Source of the DNA: Herbaspirillum sp. meg3
Lineage (GTDB): Bacteria > Pseudomonadota > Gammaproteobacteria > Burkholderiales > Burkholderiaceae_D
Length of the DNA: 64,000 nt
Direction of reading: 5' to 3'
Assembly: GCF_002257565.1 (NCBI RefSeq)
Contig: NZ_CP022736.1
Coordinates: 1,426,001-1,490,000, forward strand
Positions within the stretch are counted from its first letter, which is position 1. Each line of letters begins with the position of its first letter. This document shows positions 9,685 to 21,123 of the stretch, in pieces. Made by a program: the position numbers and the translations under genes. The notes beneath the pieces were generated by a model that was given only the letters and a program-made list of their open reading frames with translations, was not told the DNA's origin and made no database searches.

Positions 9685-9820
9685 GGCTGATTTCTGGGGG
9701 GGAATGTTTCTGCCGTATCAAGCAGCGCCAGATGTCAAGAATGCATGTTGAGTCGGCGTTGGCCGGTACTACTAATTAGATAGAAGATAGAAGGCGCCGG
9801 CGGAAGCGGAGTCACGACAA

Positions 9821-9837
9821 CAGGATTCACAATCCTG
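9821..9837 (-). terminator. Weak hairpin after the NlpC/P60 gene
   Basis: CAGGATT-CAC-AATCCTG is a perfect 7-bp stem with a 3-nt loop, 18 bp past the stop of the minus-strand peptidase gene. There is no strong T run, so termination is only a guess. Confidence 0.3.
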
Positions 9838-9854
9838 GACTTCTGATGCAAGGC

Positions 9855-10457
9855 TTATTGCTGATCTTCTGCGGTGGCAGAGATGCGGCGTGCACCATTA
9901 AAGCGCTTTTTCCAGTAGGCGACATCCATGTCTTCGATGCGCACCTGGCCGCCTGCGGATGGCGAGTGGATGAATTTGCTGTCGCCCAGATAAATGCCGA
10001 CATGCGAAAAGCCGCGGCGCAGGGTGTTGTAGAACACCAGGTCACCGGGACGCAGGTCGACTTTGTCGACCTTTTCGCCGACGCGGCTGATTTCAGCCGA
10101 TGTGCGTGGCAAGTCAGTACCCAGCGCTTCCTTGAAAACATAACGCACCAGGCCGCTGCAATCCAGGCCGGTTTCCGGTGAAGTGCCGCCGTAACGATAG
10201 TTGATGCCGAGCATGCTTAATGCCTGGACAGCCAGTTCGGAAGCGCGGTTGGTGATGTCGTGCAGTTTGGCGAGAGCGATGGTCGCTTTGCCTGGGGGAA
10301 GAGGGTCTTGCTGAGATTGCTGAATCTGCGGGATTTGCTGGATAGGGAGCTCGATGCTCCAGGCGGTGCTGCAGAACCAGAAACCGGCAGCCAGCACGCA
10401 TGCTTTTGCGAGGTGACGTCGATATCGGTTGGTTGTTGCGGCGCTGCGTGTTGTCAT
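9855..10457 (-). CDS. NlpC/P60 family cell-wall endopeptidase (C40)
   Basis: A 200-residue exported peptidase that should cleave peptide stems of peptidoglycan. It has an N-terminal hydrophobic signal segment at about residues 15-35 and a single C-terminal NlpC/P60 domain. The catalytic Cys is in GLDCSGLVRYVF, the catalytic His in GFSHVGIYLGD, and the third polar residue in KFIHSPSAGG. Length and domain layout match the small secreted Spr/MepS-like peptidases of betaproteobacteria. It is a single gene on the minus strand between two plus-strand genes. Confidence 0.9.
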   Translation of the reverse strand: MTTRSAATTNRYRRHLAKACVLAAGFWFCSTAWSIELPIQQIPQIQQSQQDPLPPGKATIALAKLHDITNRASELAVQALSMLGINYRYGGTSPETGLDCSGLVRYVFKEALGTDLPRTSAEISRVGEKVDKVDLRPGDLVFYNTLRRGFSHVGIYLGDSKFIHSPSAGGQVRIEDMDVAYWKKRFNGARRISATAEDQQ

Positions 10458-10688
10458 CAGGACATTTCCCTATCGGTATGACTGCTGGAATGTAAACAAT
10501 TTCATCGGCAATGTCAAAAGGTTATTTCGCGTTTTCCTACAAAAATTGTAATAAAGTCAATGCCTTACACGCGTAGGACGATGCCCTCAGTTCGGGCGCG
10601 ATGCGAGAGGTTTTGCATATTTTGTGCCAGCGGGGCATTCTCGCCTTACAATCAGCATTCTTTTTTACTTGAGACATTTGGGAGCATC

Positions 10689-11096
10689 ATGCAAACGAAA
10701 CCGTACCTGACCCTCGACGACCTGAAAAAAATCGCTGCCGGCGCTGAAGCTGAAGCCAAGGCGAATAACTGGGCAGTTGTCATCTCCATCGTCGACGATG
10801 GCGGTCATTTGCTGTGGTTGCAACGTCTGGACGGCGCTGCACCTGCTTCTTCGCATATCGCTCCGGCCAAGGCCAAGACCGCCGCGCTGGGTCGCCGCGA
10901 AACCAAGATTTATGAAGACATGATCAACAACGGCCGTGTCGCATTCCTGTGCGCACCTGAGCTCGATGGCCTGCTGGAAGGCGGCGTGCCTATCGTTGTC
11001 GACGGCCAATATGTCGGTGCAGTCGGCGTGTCGGGCGTGAAGTCGTCGGAAGATGTGCAAATCGCCAAGGCAGGTATTGCTGCTTTGGGTTTGTAA
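10689..11096 (+). CDS. GlcG/HbpS family (DUF336) heme-binding-like protein
   Basis: A 135-residue small cytosolic protein of the GlcG/HbpS fold. Typical segments are SIVDDGGHLLWLQRLDGA, SSHIAPAKAKTAALGRRET and GAVGVSGVKSSEDVQIAKAG. The start is the ATG at 10689, preceded by GGGAGC; the frame is open upstream but without a good start or homology. Relatives bind heme or cobalamin, or accompany glycolate or diol metabolism. No such neighbour is present here, so the role is open. A hairpin that overlaps the carA promoter lies 62 bp downstream and probably ends its transcript. Confidence 0.85.
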   Translation: MQTKPYLTLDDLKKIAAGAEAEAKANNWAVVISIVDDGGHLLWLQRLDGAAPASSHIAPAKAKTAALGRRETKIYEDMINNGRVAFLCAPELDGLLEGGVPIVVDGQYVGAVGVSGVKSSEDVQIAKAGIAALGL

Positions 11097-11158
11097 TCGT
11101 CTGATCTGACGCTAATTAATTGATTTTTAGCTGGTTTTTGCTAACCGGCAAAGTCTTG

Positions 11159-11206
11159 AAATGCGCCTTCCGGCAATCTTAGGATTTGCTGGGGGGCGCA
11201 TTTTGC
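11159..11206 (+). terminator. Hairpin terminator overlapping the carA promoter
   Basis: A perfect 9-bp inverted repeat, AAATGCGCC (11159-11167) and GGCGCATTT (11195-11203), with a 27-nt loop and a short T run. It lies after the GlcG-like gene. Its right arm sits in the spacer of the putative carA promoter, so terminator and promoter share bases. Confidence 0.5.
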
Positions 11207-11214
11207 GCTATAAT
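11186..11214 (+). promoter_or_regulatory. Sigma-70 promoter of carAB with a long leader
   Basis: TTGCTG, a 17-nt spacer, then a consensus TATAAT (11209-11214). Transcription from here would leave a leader of about 190 nt before the carA start. The leader has no ORF and only small hairpins that I can see. Such a long leader leaves room for pyrimidine- or arginine-linked control, but no known riboswitch was recognised. Confidence 0.65.
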
Positions 11215-11412
11215 AGAGCGGTTTAGCTAATTTAAATTCCGCCGTAGCGCATACCGAATCCTTCACCTCGTCCCAGCAGACCAAACAACCACCCCACGTG
11301 CTTCAAAACGGGGCGTTTGCGCCGGTCGCCGGTTGGGTACTGAGAATTGAGTGCTGATCCCAGCAACACGATCTGGTCAGGCCAGCGGCGGTAACAATCT
11401 CAGGAGTTACCC

Positions 11413-12568
11413 TTGCTGCCTCTTCTTTCTGGCCCTACCGTTCCGGCCATCCTCGCGCTAGCAGACGGGTCCGTTTTTCTTGGTGTTTCGATCGGCGCTG
11501 CCGGTAACACGACTGGTGAAGTCGTTTTCAACACCGCCATGACCGGCTACCAGGAAATTCTGACCGATCCCAGCTACAGCCGCCAGATCGTCACACTGAC
11601 TTATCCGCATATCGGCAACACCGGCGTCAATGCCGAAGACGTTGAAGCATCGCAGATCCACGCTGCCGGCCTGATCATCAAAGATCTGCCGCGTCTGACC
11701 TCCAATTTCCGCACCAAGCAAACACTGACCGAATACCTGCAAGCCAGCAACATTGTGGCCATTGCCGATATTGATACGCGCAAGCTGACCCGAATCCTGC
11801 GCGAGAAGGGGGCTCAAAGCGGCGCCATCGTCGCCGGCGAAACGAATATCGAAGCGGCAACCGCCAAGGCGCTGGAACTGGCGCGCGGTTTCCCGGGACT
11901 GGCCGGCATGGACCTGGCCAAGGTCGTGTCGACCAAGCAAGCCTACAACTGGACCGAGACCGAGTGGAAACTGGGTCGCGGCTACGGTCAGCAAATTACA
12001 CCGAAATTCCACGTGGTTGCGTTCGACTATGGCGTCAAGTACAACATCCTGCGCATGCTGGCTGAGCGCGGCTGTAAAGTCACCGTGCTGCCGGCGCAGG
12101 CAACTGCCGCCGAGGCGCTGGCCTTGAATCCAGACGGCATCTTCCTGTCGAATGGCCCCGGCGATCCGGAGCCATGCGATTACGCGATTGCTGCTTCCAA
12201 GGAACTGATCGAGCGTGGCATCCCGACTTTCGGCATCTGCCTCGGCCATCAGATCATGGCGCTGGCTTCCGGCGCCAAGACACTGAAGATGAAGTTCGGC
12301 CACCATGGCGCGAACCATCCGGTGCAGGATCTGGATAACAAGCAAGTGCTGATCACTTCGCAAAACCACGGTTTCGCCGTGGATGCCGCGACACTGCCGG
12401 CCAACTGCCGCGTCACGCACGTGTCGCTGTTTGATGGCTCGCTGCAAGGTTTTGCCCGTACCGATAAGCCTGCGTTCTGCTTCCAGGGCCACCCCGAAGC
12501 ATCGCCCGGGCCGCATGACATCGCCCCCCTGTTCGATAAATTTGTGGCGATGATGGAGAAAAAGAAAC

Positions 12569-12576
<8 letters not shown>
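11413..12576 (+). CDS. carA: Carbamoyl-phosphate synthase small (glutaminase) subunit
   Basis: Supplies ammonia from glutamine to CarB for carbamoyl phosphate, the precursor of arginine and pyrimidines. The 387-residue product has the N-terminal CPSase small domain (ALADGSVFLGVSIG, then NTAMTGYQEILTDPSY) and a C-terminal class I glutamine amidotransferase domain. The catalytic Cys is in FGICLGHQIMALA and the His-x-Glu pair in FQGHPEASPGPHD. The start is a TTG with AGGAG six bases upstream; no in-frame ATG fits the family N-terminus. The stop overlaps the carB start by 8 bases (ATGCCTAA), which implies translational coupling. Confidence 0.97.
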
Positions 12577-15802
<3,226 letters not shown>

Positions 15803-15828
15803 ACCCACATACACGTTTTATTGCTAGT

Positions 15829-15871
15829 CACAGAGGGCATCTGAGTATTCGATGCCCTCTGTGTCTTTTTT
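15829..15871 (+). terminator. Rho-independent terminator of carAB
   Basis: A perfect 13-bp stem (CACAGAGGGCATC with its complement at 15851-15863), a 9-nt loop, and the T-rich tail TCTTTTTT, placed 26 bp after the carB stop. Confidence 0.9.
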
Positions 15872-15899
15872 AACGGCAAACTCTGTATTTGCCCGTCAG

Positions 15900-15967
15900 G
15901 GCTGTTGCAAAATTGATCTCGCACCGCATCATGTTTCACGCGCATTCAGTTTGATTTTGCAACAGCC
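15900..15967. repeat. 68-bp element with 14-bp perfect terminal inverted repeats (MITE-like)
   Basis: GGCTGTTGCAAAAT at 15900-15913 is exactly inverted at 15954-15967. The 40-bp interior has no ORF. The GGCTGTTGCAAA end resembles the terminal repeats of several insertion-sequence families, so this may be a miniature or internally deleted element. It could also act simply as a hairpin in the greA leader. It lies between the carB terminator and the greA start, 48 bp before greA. No clear target-site duplication is visible. Confidence 0.5.
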
Positions 15968-16015
15968 TCCAGGGCAAGTCATACAAAAGTGCCTCATTTT
16001 TTTGTTGAGAGTTTT

Positions 16016-16498
16016 ATGAGTACAGTTCCTATCACCAAGTATGGTGCAGAGCTTCTGAAGGAAGAGTTGCAGCGTCTGAAAACCAAAGAGCGTCCAGCGG
16101 TCATCAACGCGATTGCCGAAGCGCGCGCGCAAGGCGATCTGTCGGAAAACGCCGAATACGATGCCGCCAAGGAACGCCAGGCTTTCATCGAAGGCCGCAT
16201 TGCCGATCTTGAAGGCAAGCTGGGTTCGTCGCTGGTCGTTGATCCGACGACATTGAGCGCAGGCGCGGATGGCCGCGTGGTGTTTGCTGCGACGGTCGAT
16301 CTGGAAAACCTGGACAGCGGTGAAAAAGTCACCTATCAGATCGTCGGTATTGACGAAGCGGATATCAAGGAATCCAAGGTTTCCGTGACCTCGCCGATCG
16401 CACGTGCGATGATCGGCAAGAGCGCCGGCGACGTGGTTGCCGTTGAAGCGCCATCGGGCGTGCGTGAGTATGAAATTCTGGAAGTGCGCTACGTTTAA
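16016..16498 (+). CDS. greA: Transcription elongation factor GreA
   Basis: A 160-residue protein that reactivates backtracked RNA polymerase by stimulating cleavage of the nascent transcript. The N-terminal coiled coil carries the acidic tip sequence GDLSENAEYDAAKERQ, and the C-terminal FKBP-like domain ends EYEILEVRYV, both diagnostic of GreA. I chose the ATG at 16016 (MSTVPITKYG), which matches the family N-terminus; the frame extends 9 codons upstream. It stands downstream of carAB but is separated from it by a terminator. A perfect terminator follows at 16571. Confidence 0.96.
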   Translation: MSTVPITKYGAELLKEELQRLKTKERPAVINAIAEARAQGDLSENAEYDAAKERQAFIEGRIADLEGKLGSSLVVDPTTLSAGADGRVVFAATVDLENLDSGEKVTYQIVGIDEADIKESKVSVTSPIARAMIGKSAGDVVAVEAPSGVREYEILEVRYV

Positions 16499-16570
16499 GT
16501 CGTAGCGTAAAGGCCGACGCAGGCGCTTTGGATGACAAGCTGTACATAATTTACGGCGCTGCGATGGTTA

Positions 16571-16600
16571 AAAAAATGCCCGCTGAAGCGGGCATTTTTT
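16571..16600. terminator. Bidirectional terminator between greA and yhbY
   Basis: AAAAAATGCCCGC, loop TGAA, then the exact complement ending in TTTTTT: a 13-bp perfect stem with A and T runs on the two sides. It can serve greA on the plus strand and yhbY on the minus strand. Confidence 0.92.
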
Positions 16601-16680
16601 CTTGCTTGATTTGAATTCCAGTCAGGTGGTAACACTATTCTCCACGGTGCTCATTTTGGTAGGCGTTGTGGCTAACGGCA

Positions 16681-17145
16681 TTAGCCCATGGATTTCTTTG
16701 CGCTTTTCTGACGAGGCTTGGCGCGTTTGATCGAGCCGCCCGCAGTAACGCGTTCGTTGCCCTTGAGCATGACCTTGGTGACCGATGGGCGCTTGGTGCC
16801 GCTGGCGCTAGGCTTGACGATGGTGACTTCGCGCATGCCCTTGCCGCGTGTTTCGCTGCGTTCTTTCGCGGCTTCCTTCTTGGGGCGGAAGATCACCAGC
16901 AGTTTGCCGATGTGTTGCACCGGCGCAGCCTTGAGTTGTTCGCAGATGGTGTCGTAGATGGCGACGCGCGCTTCGCGGTCATCGCCGAACACGCGAACCT
17001 TGATCAGGCCGTGGGCATTCAGGCTGGCATCGATTTCTTTGGTGACGCCGGCAGTCAGGCCGCCTTCGCCGATAATCACGACAGGGCTCAGGCCATGCGC
17101 TTCGGCACGCAGTTCACTGCGCTCTGCAGGAGTAAGTTTCAACAT
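16681..17145 (-). CDS. yhbY: Ribosome-associated RNA-binding protein YhbY (CRM domain)
   Basis: A 154-residue protein. The first 95 residues or so form a CRS1-YhbY (CRM) RNA-binding domain: LTPAERSELRAEAHGLSPVV, then the GxxG-type loop IGEGGLT, then KVRVFGDDREAR. YhbY binds pre-50S particles and takes part in large-subunit assembly. The C-terminal 60 residues form a basic, Lys/Arg-rich extension longer than in E. coli, common in betaproteobacteria and probably disordered. It is divergent from rlmE, an rRNA methyltransferase gene, which fits a shared ribosome-assembly theme. Confidence 0.93.
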   Translation of the reverse strand: MLKLTPAERSELRAEAHGLSPVVIIGEGGLTAGVTKEIDASLNAHGLIKVRVFGDDREARVAIYDTICEQLKAAPVQHIGKLLVIFRPKKEAAKERSETRGKGMREVTIVKPSASGTKRPSVTKVMLKGNERVTAGGSIKRAKPRQKSAKKSMG

Positions 17146-17240
17146 AGTTTGTTTCCGGTGGGCGAGCGGCTTGGTGCCTGAGGCCAGTTAAACCGGCCCG
17201 AACTCTGTCCCTCAATATTTAAAACCAGTATTCTACGCGA

Positions 17241-17885
17241 ATGGCAAAGAACAAATTAAACAAAAACTGGCTGCATGATCACATTAACGACCCGTATGTG
17301 AAGCTTGCGCAGAAGGAAGGCTATCGCGCACGCGCGGCCTACAAGCTCAAGGAAATCGATGAGGATGAGAAGCTGATCAAGCCTGGTCAGGTGATCGTCG
17401 ACCTTGGTTCCACTCCCGGCAGTTGGTCGCAATACGCCCGCAATAAGCTGGCCGGGCTGGAGGGAGGCGGTATTCGCGGCACCATCATTGGGCTGGACAT
17501 GTTGCCGATGGATCCGATCGCCGATGTCCACTTCATTCAGGGTGACTTTCGCGAAGAAGACTCCTTGCGTCAACTGGAAGCCATCTTGGACGGACGCCAG
17601 GTCGATCTGGTGCTGTCCGACATGGCGCCGAACCTGTCCGGCGTGGCGATTGCCGATGCCGCACGGGTTGAGCATCTTATCGATCTGGCAATTGAATTTG
17701 CGCAGGCCCACATGAAACCGACCGGTTCGGTGTTGGTGAAATGCTTCAACGGTACCGGTTACAACGAGCTGGTGCACAAATTCCGGGCGGAATTTAAAAC
17801 CGTCACATCGAAAAAGCCAAAAGCCAGCCGCGATAAATCGTCCGAAATTTTCCTTTTGGGCAAAATTTTGAAGAATCCTCATTAA
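17241..17885 (+). CDS. rlmE: 23S rRNA 2'-O-ribose U2552 methyltransferase
   Basis: A 214-residue FtsJ/RrmJ-type SAM-dependent enzyme that methylates the 23S rRNA A-loop late in 50S assembly. The SAM-binding loop is VDLGSTPGSWSQYA, and the K-D-K-E catalytic set is represented by the Lys in RAAYKLKEID, the Asp in LVLSDMAPNLSG, the Lys in SVLVKCFNGTG and the Glu in SSEIFLLGK. Length is normal. It precedes ftsH, the usual order in proteobacteria, but with a gap of about 280 bp. Confidence 0.97.
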   Translation: MAKNKLNKNWLHDHINDPYVKLAQKEGYRARAAYKLKEIDEDEKLIKPGQVIVDLGSTPGSWSQYARNKLAGLEGGGIRGTIIGLDMLPMDPIADVHFIQGDFREEDSLRQLEAILDGRQVDLVLSDMAPNLSGVAIADAARVEHLIDLAIEFAQAHMKPTGSVLVKCFNGTGYNELVHKFRAEFKTVTSKKPKASRDKSSEIFLLGKILKNPH

Positions 17886-18166
17886 ATCGGCCGGTAATCT
17901 TGCATTTCGGCCATTTTTCTTCTTGATTTCACCGATTCCGGCCACACATCCACTGCTGGAACCTTACGATTTTTATTCCTCAGGGCGTTTTTTGCGGTGA
18001 TTTGGGTGTGTTCTTGCCATCGGCCGCGATTCAAGTTTCTCCGCCGGTCTGCCGTAGTCTATTTACGTCAGCCAGGGATGGACGGTTTCCTAGTAAGCGC
18101 AGATGAATCCGAGTAAAATCGGATATATACAAGGTAATGAGGCGCGCTCGCGTCGGAGGAGTTCTA

Positions 18167-20050
18167 GTGAACAACATGTTTTCCAAAGCCGCCATCTGGG
18201 TGGTGATCGCCCTGGTGCTGTTTATGGTCTTTAAACAGTTCGATAGCCGTAGCCTGGCGTCGGGCGCTACACCGATCGCATACTCCGACTTCATCAGCGA
18301 AGTAAAAGCCGGTCACATCAAAGACGCTACTATTGAAGATCGCAGCATCGTTGCGACCACGCAAGACGGCAAGAAGGTCAAAACTGCCGCGACCTATCTG
18401 GACCGCGGCTTGGTCGGCGATCTGCTGAACAACGGCGTCAAGTTCGATGTCAAGCAACCGGAAGAGCAATCCTTCCTGTCGCAAGTCTTCATCTCCTGGT
18501 TCCCGATGCTGTTGTTGATCGGTGTCTGGGTGTTCTTCATGCGCCAGATGCAGGGCGGCGGCAAAGGCGGCGCGTTTTCCTTCGGCAAGTCGAAGGCGCG
18601 CATGCTTGACGAGAACAGCAATTCCGTCACTTTCGCCGACGTTGCAGGTTGCGATGAAGCTAAAGAAGAAGTGCAGGAGCTGGTCGAGTTCCTGCGCGAT
18701 CCAACCAAATTCCAGAAACTCGGCGGCCGTATTCCTCACGGCGTGCTGATGGTTGGTCCTCCAGGTACTGGTAAGACATTGCTGGCGCGTGCGATTGCAG
18801 GCGAAGCGAAGGTTCCCTTCTTCACCATTTCCGGTTCCGATTTCGTTGAAATGTTCGTCGGCGTGGGCGCATCGCGCGTGCGCGACATGTTCGAAAACGC
18901 CAAGAAGCACGCACCGTGCATCATCTTCATCGACGAAATCGACGCAGTCGGTCGCCATCGCGGCGCCGGCATGGGCGGTGGTAACGATGAGCGTGAACAA
19001 ACGCTCAACCAGATGCTGGTCGAGATGGATGGTTTTGAAGCCAACTCCGGCGTTATCGTGATTGCTGCAACCAACCGTGCTGACGTGTTGGACAAAGCGC
19101 TGCTGCGTCCGGGTCGTTTCGACCGCCAGGTGATGGTCGGCTTGCCGGATATCCGCGGTCGCGAACAAATTCTGTATGTCCACATGCGTAAGGTGCCTAT
19201 CGCTCCTGACGTCAAGGCCGATATCCTGGCACGCGGTACGCCTGGTTTCTCGGGCGCCGATCTGGCCAACCTGGTCAACGAAGCAGCATTGTTCGCCGCA
19301 CGTCGCAGCAAGCGTCTGGTTGAAATGCAGGACTTCGAAGATGCCAAGGACAAGATCGTCATGGGGCCGGAACGCAAGTCCGCCGTGATGCGCGAAGAAG
19401 AGCGCCGCAATACTGCGTTCCATGAGTCGGGTCACGCTGTTGTCGCCAAACTGTTGCCGAAGGCTGATCCGGTTCACAAAGTCACCATCATGCCGCGCGG
19501 CTATGCGCTGGGTTTGACATGGCAGTTGCCTGAGCATGATCGCGTCAACATGTACAAGGACAAGATGCTTGAAGAGATCGCCATCCTGTTCGGTGGCCGT
19601 ATCGCAGAAGAAATTTTCATGCATCAGATGTCGACTGGCGCGTCCAATGACTTTGAACGCGCAACCAAGCTGGCACGTGCAATGGTGACTCGCTACGGCA
19701 TGTCCGAAGCGCTCGGCACCATGGTCTACGAAGATACCGAGCAAGACGCCTACTTCGGTCGTATGTCGTCAAAGACCGTGTCCGAAGCGACACAGCAAAA
19801 GGTCGATGCCGAAATCCGCAGCATCCTCGATACGCAATATGCATTGTCGCGTCGTCTGCTGGAAGAAAACCGCGACAAGGTCGAAGTCATGGCGCAAAAG
19901 CTGCTTGATTGGGAAACCATCGATGCCGATCAGATCAACGACATCATGGCAGGCAACGAGCCGCGTCCACCGAAGTACGGTGTACCGGTCAAGAAGTCTT
20001 CCGACAATACGCCAGGCGACATTTCGCCGACCGCGACTGCTCCCGCCTGA
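18167..20050 (+). CDS. ftsH: ATP-dependent zinc metalloprotease FtsH
   Basis: A 627-residue membrane AAA protease that degrades misfolded membrane proteins and short-lived regulators. Two N-terminal membrane segments (about residues 5-25 and 100-120) flank a periplasmic domain. The AAA module has Walker A GPPGTGKT, Walker B IIFIDEIDAVG and the arginine-finger region LRPGRFDRQ; the zinc protease motif is HESGHAVV. The start is a GTG at 18167 with GGAGGAG five bases upstream; an ATG 30 bp earlier lacks a good ribosome-binding site. A terminator follows the gene. Confidence 0.96.
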   Translation: MNNMFSKAAIWVVIALVLFMVFKQFDSRSLASGATPIAYSDFISEVKAGHIKDATIEDRSIVATTQDGKKVKTAATYLDRGLVGDLLNNGVKFDVKQPEEQSFLSQVFISWFPMLLLIGVWVFFMRQMQGGGKGGAFSFGKSKARMLDENSNSVTFADVAGCDEAKEEVQELVEFLRDPTKFQKLGGRIPHGVLMVGPPGTGKTLLARAIAGEAKVPFFTISGSDFVEMFVGVGASRVRDMFENAKKHAPCIIFIDEIDAVGRHRGAGMGGGNDEREQTLNQMLVEMDGFEANSGVIVIAATNRADVLDKALLRPGRFDRQVMVGLPDIRGREQILYVHMRKVPIAPDVKADILARGTPGFSGADLANLVNEAALFAARRSKRLVEMQDFEDAKDKIVMGPERKSAVMREEERRNTAFHESGHAVVAKLLPKADPVHKVTIMPRGYALGLTWQLPEHDRVNMYKDKMLEEIAILFGGRIAEEIFMHQMSTGASNDFERATKLARAMVTRYGMSEALGTMVYEDTEQDAYFGRMSSKTVSEATQQKVDAEIRSILDTQYALSRRLLEENRDKVEVMAQKLLDWETIDADQINDIMAGNEPRPPKYGVPVKKSSDNTPGDISPTATAPA

Positions 20051-20078
20051 TAGCGGGACTGGAAGCGAAGCTGGTCTC

Positions 20079-20107
20079 AGGGTGAGGAGTAATCCTCGCC
20101 CTTTTTC
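20079..20107 (+). terminator. Rho-independent terminator of ftsH
   Basis: A 10-bp stem (AGGGTGAGGA with TCCTCGCCCT, one G-T pair), loop GTAA, followed by TTTTT, 28 bp after the ftsH stop. Confidence 0.85.
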
Positions 20108-20221
20108 TTTGGGTAAGGGCTCTTGCAAGGTTTGCGGAGTCTTTTGCATGTAGGGATGGATTAAGCCCATGGTCGCCTACCGTGCTGAATGCACCCGGAG
20201 TCAGAACATCGAAGTAACCGA

Positions 20222-21079
20222 ATGAGCCAACAATATCTACAATGCGGGCGTTATCGCCTCCCTGTTACACCGGGCCGCAGGCCGCTGGTAATGGGTATCC
20301 TCAACGTCACTCCCGATTCGTTTTCTGACGGCGGCAATTATCATGCGCTGGAGTTCGCCATTTCTCGCGCCGAGCAGATGATTGCCGACGGCGTCGATAT
20401 CATCGACATCGGTGGTGAGTCGACCCGGCCCGGTATTCCGCCGGTTCCTCTGGATGAAGAACTCAAGCGCGTGATGCCTTTGATTTACGCCTTGCGCGAT
20501 TGTGGCAAGCCTCTGTCGATTGATACCTACAAGCCAGAAGTCATGCGCGAGGCGCTGATCGCCGACGCCGACATGATCAACGACATCAATGGTTTTCGGG
20601 CGCCCGGCGCCATCGATGCGGTGAAAGACAGTACCGCCGGCCTTTGCATCATGCATATGCAGGGTGAGCCGCAAACCATGCAGCAGAAGCCGGCATATCA
20701 CGATGTGGTCGGAGAAGTGACCGCATTTCTGCAAGCCCGTGTCGACGCTTTCAAAGCCGCCGGCGTTGACCATGATCGTTTGTGCATCGACCCAGGTTTT
20801 GGCTTCGGCAAGAGTGTCGAGCATAACTATGCTTTGCTGAGAAATACCCAAAAGCTGATCCAAACCTTGGGCCTGCCCTTACTGGCTGGGATGTCGCGCA
20901 AATCCATGATCGGTGCAATTACCGGTAAGCCATTGGATCAGCGTCTGGCCGGCAGTATCGGTGCGGCCTTGGCAGCAGCAGCGCAAGGTGCGATGATTAT
21001 CCGTGTACACGATGTCGCGGAGACTGTCGATGCGCTCAATGTCTGGCATGCAGGTATCACGGATGCCACTGCTATCTGA
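20222..21079 (+). CDS. folP: Dihydropteroate synthase
   Basis: A 285-residue folate-biosynthesis enzyme that condenses p-aminobenzoate with hydroxymethyl-dihydropterin pyrophosphate; it is the sulfonamide target. Signatures: GILNVTPDSFSDGG near the N-terminus, GGESTRPG, DMINDINGFR, IDPGFGFGKSVEHN and LLAGMSRKSMIG. I chose the ATG at 20222 (MSQQYLQCGRY); an ATG 33 bp upstream is in frame but adds residues not typical of the family. Its place between ftsH and glmM is the standard proteobacterial order. Confidence 0.95.
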   Translation: MSQQYLQCGRYRLPVTPGRRPLVMGILNVTPDSFSDGGNYHALEFAISRAEQMIADGVDIIDIGGESTRPGIPPVPLDEELKRVMPLIYALRDCGKPLSIDTYKPEVMREALIADADMINDINGFRAPGAIDAVKDSTAGLCIMHMQGEPQTMQQKPAYHDVVGEVTAFLQARVDAFKAAGVDHDRLCIDPGFGFGKSVEHNYALLRNTQKLIQTLGLPLLAGMSRKSMIGAITGKPLDQRLAGSIGAALAAAAQGAMIIRVHDVAETVDALNVWHAGITDATAI

Positions 21080-21123
21080 TAATTATTTATAAAAAAGACT
21101 CTTCAAGAGGAAATACAGGAATC

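Noticed and set aside
17256..17945. A 229-codon frame antisense to rlmE
   Set aside because: Shadow of rlmE; no domain and low-quality composition.
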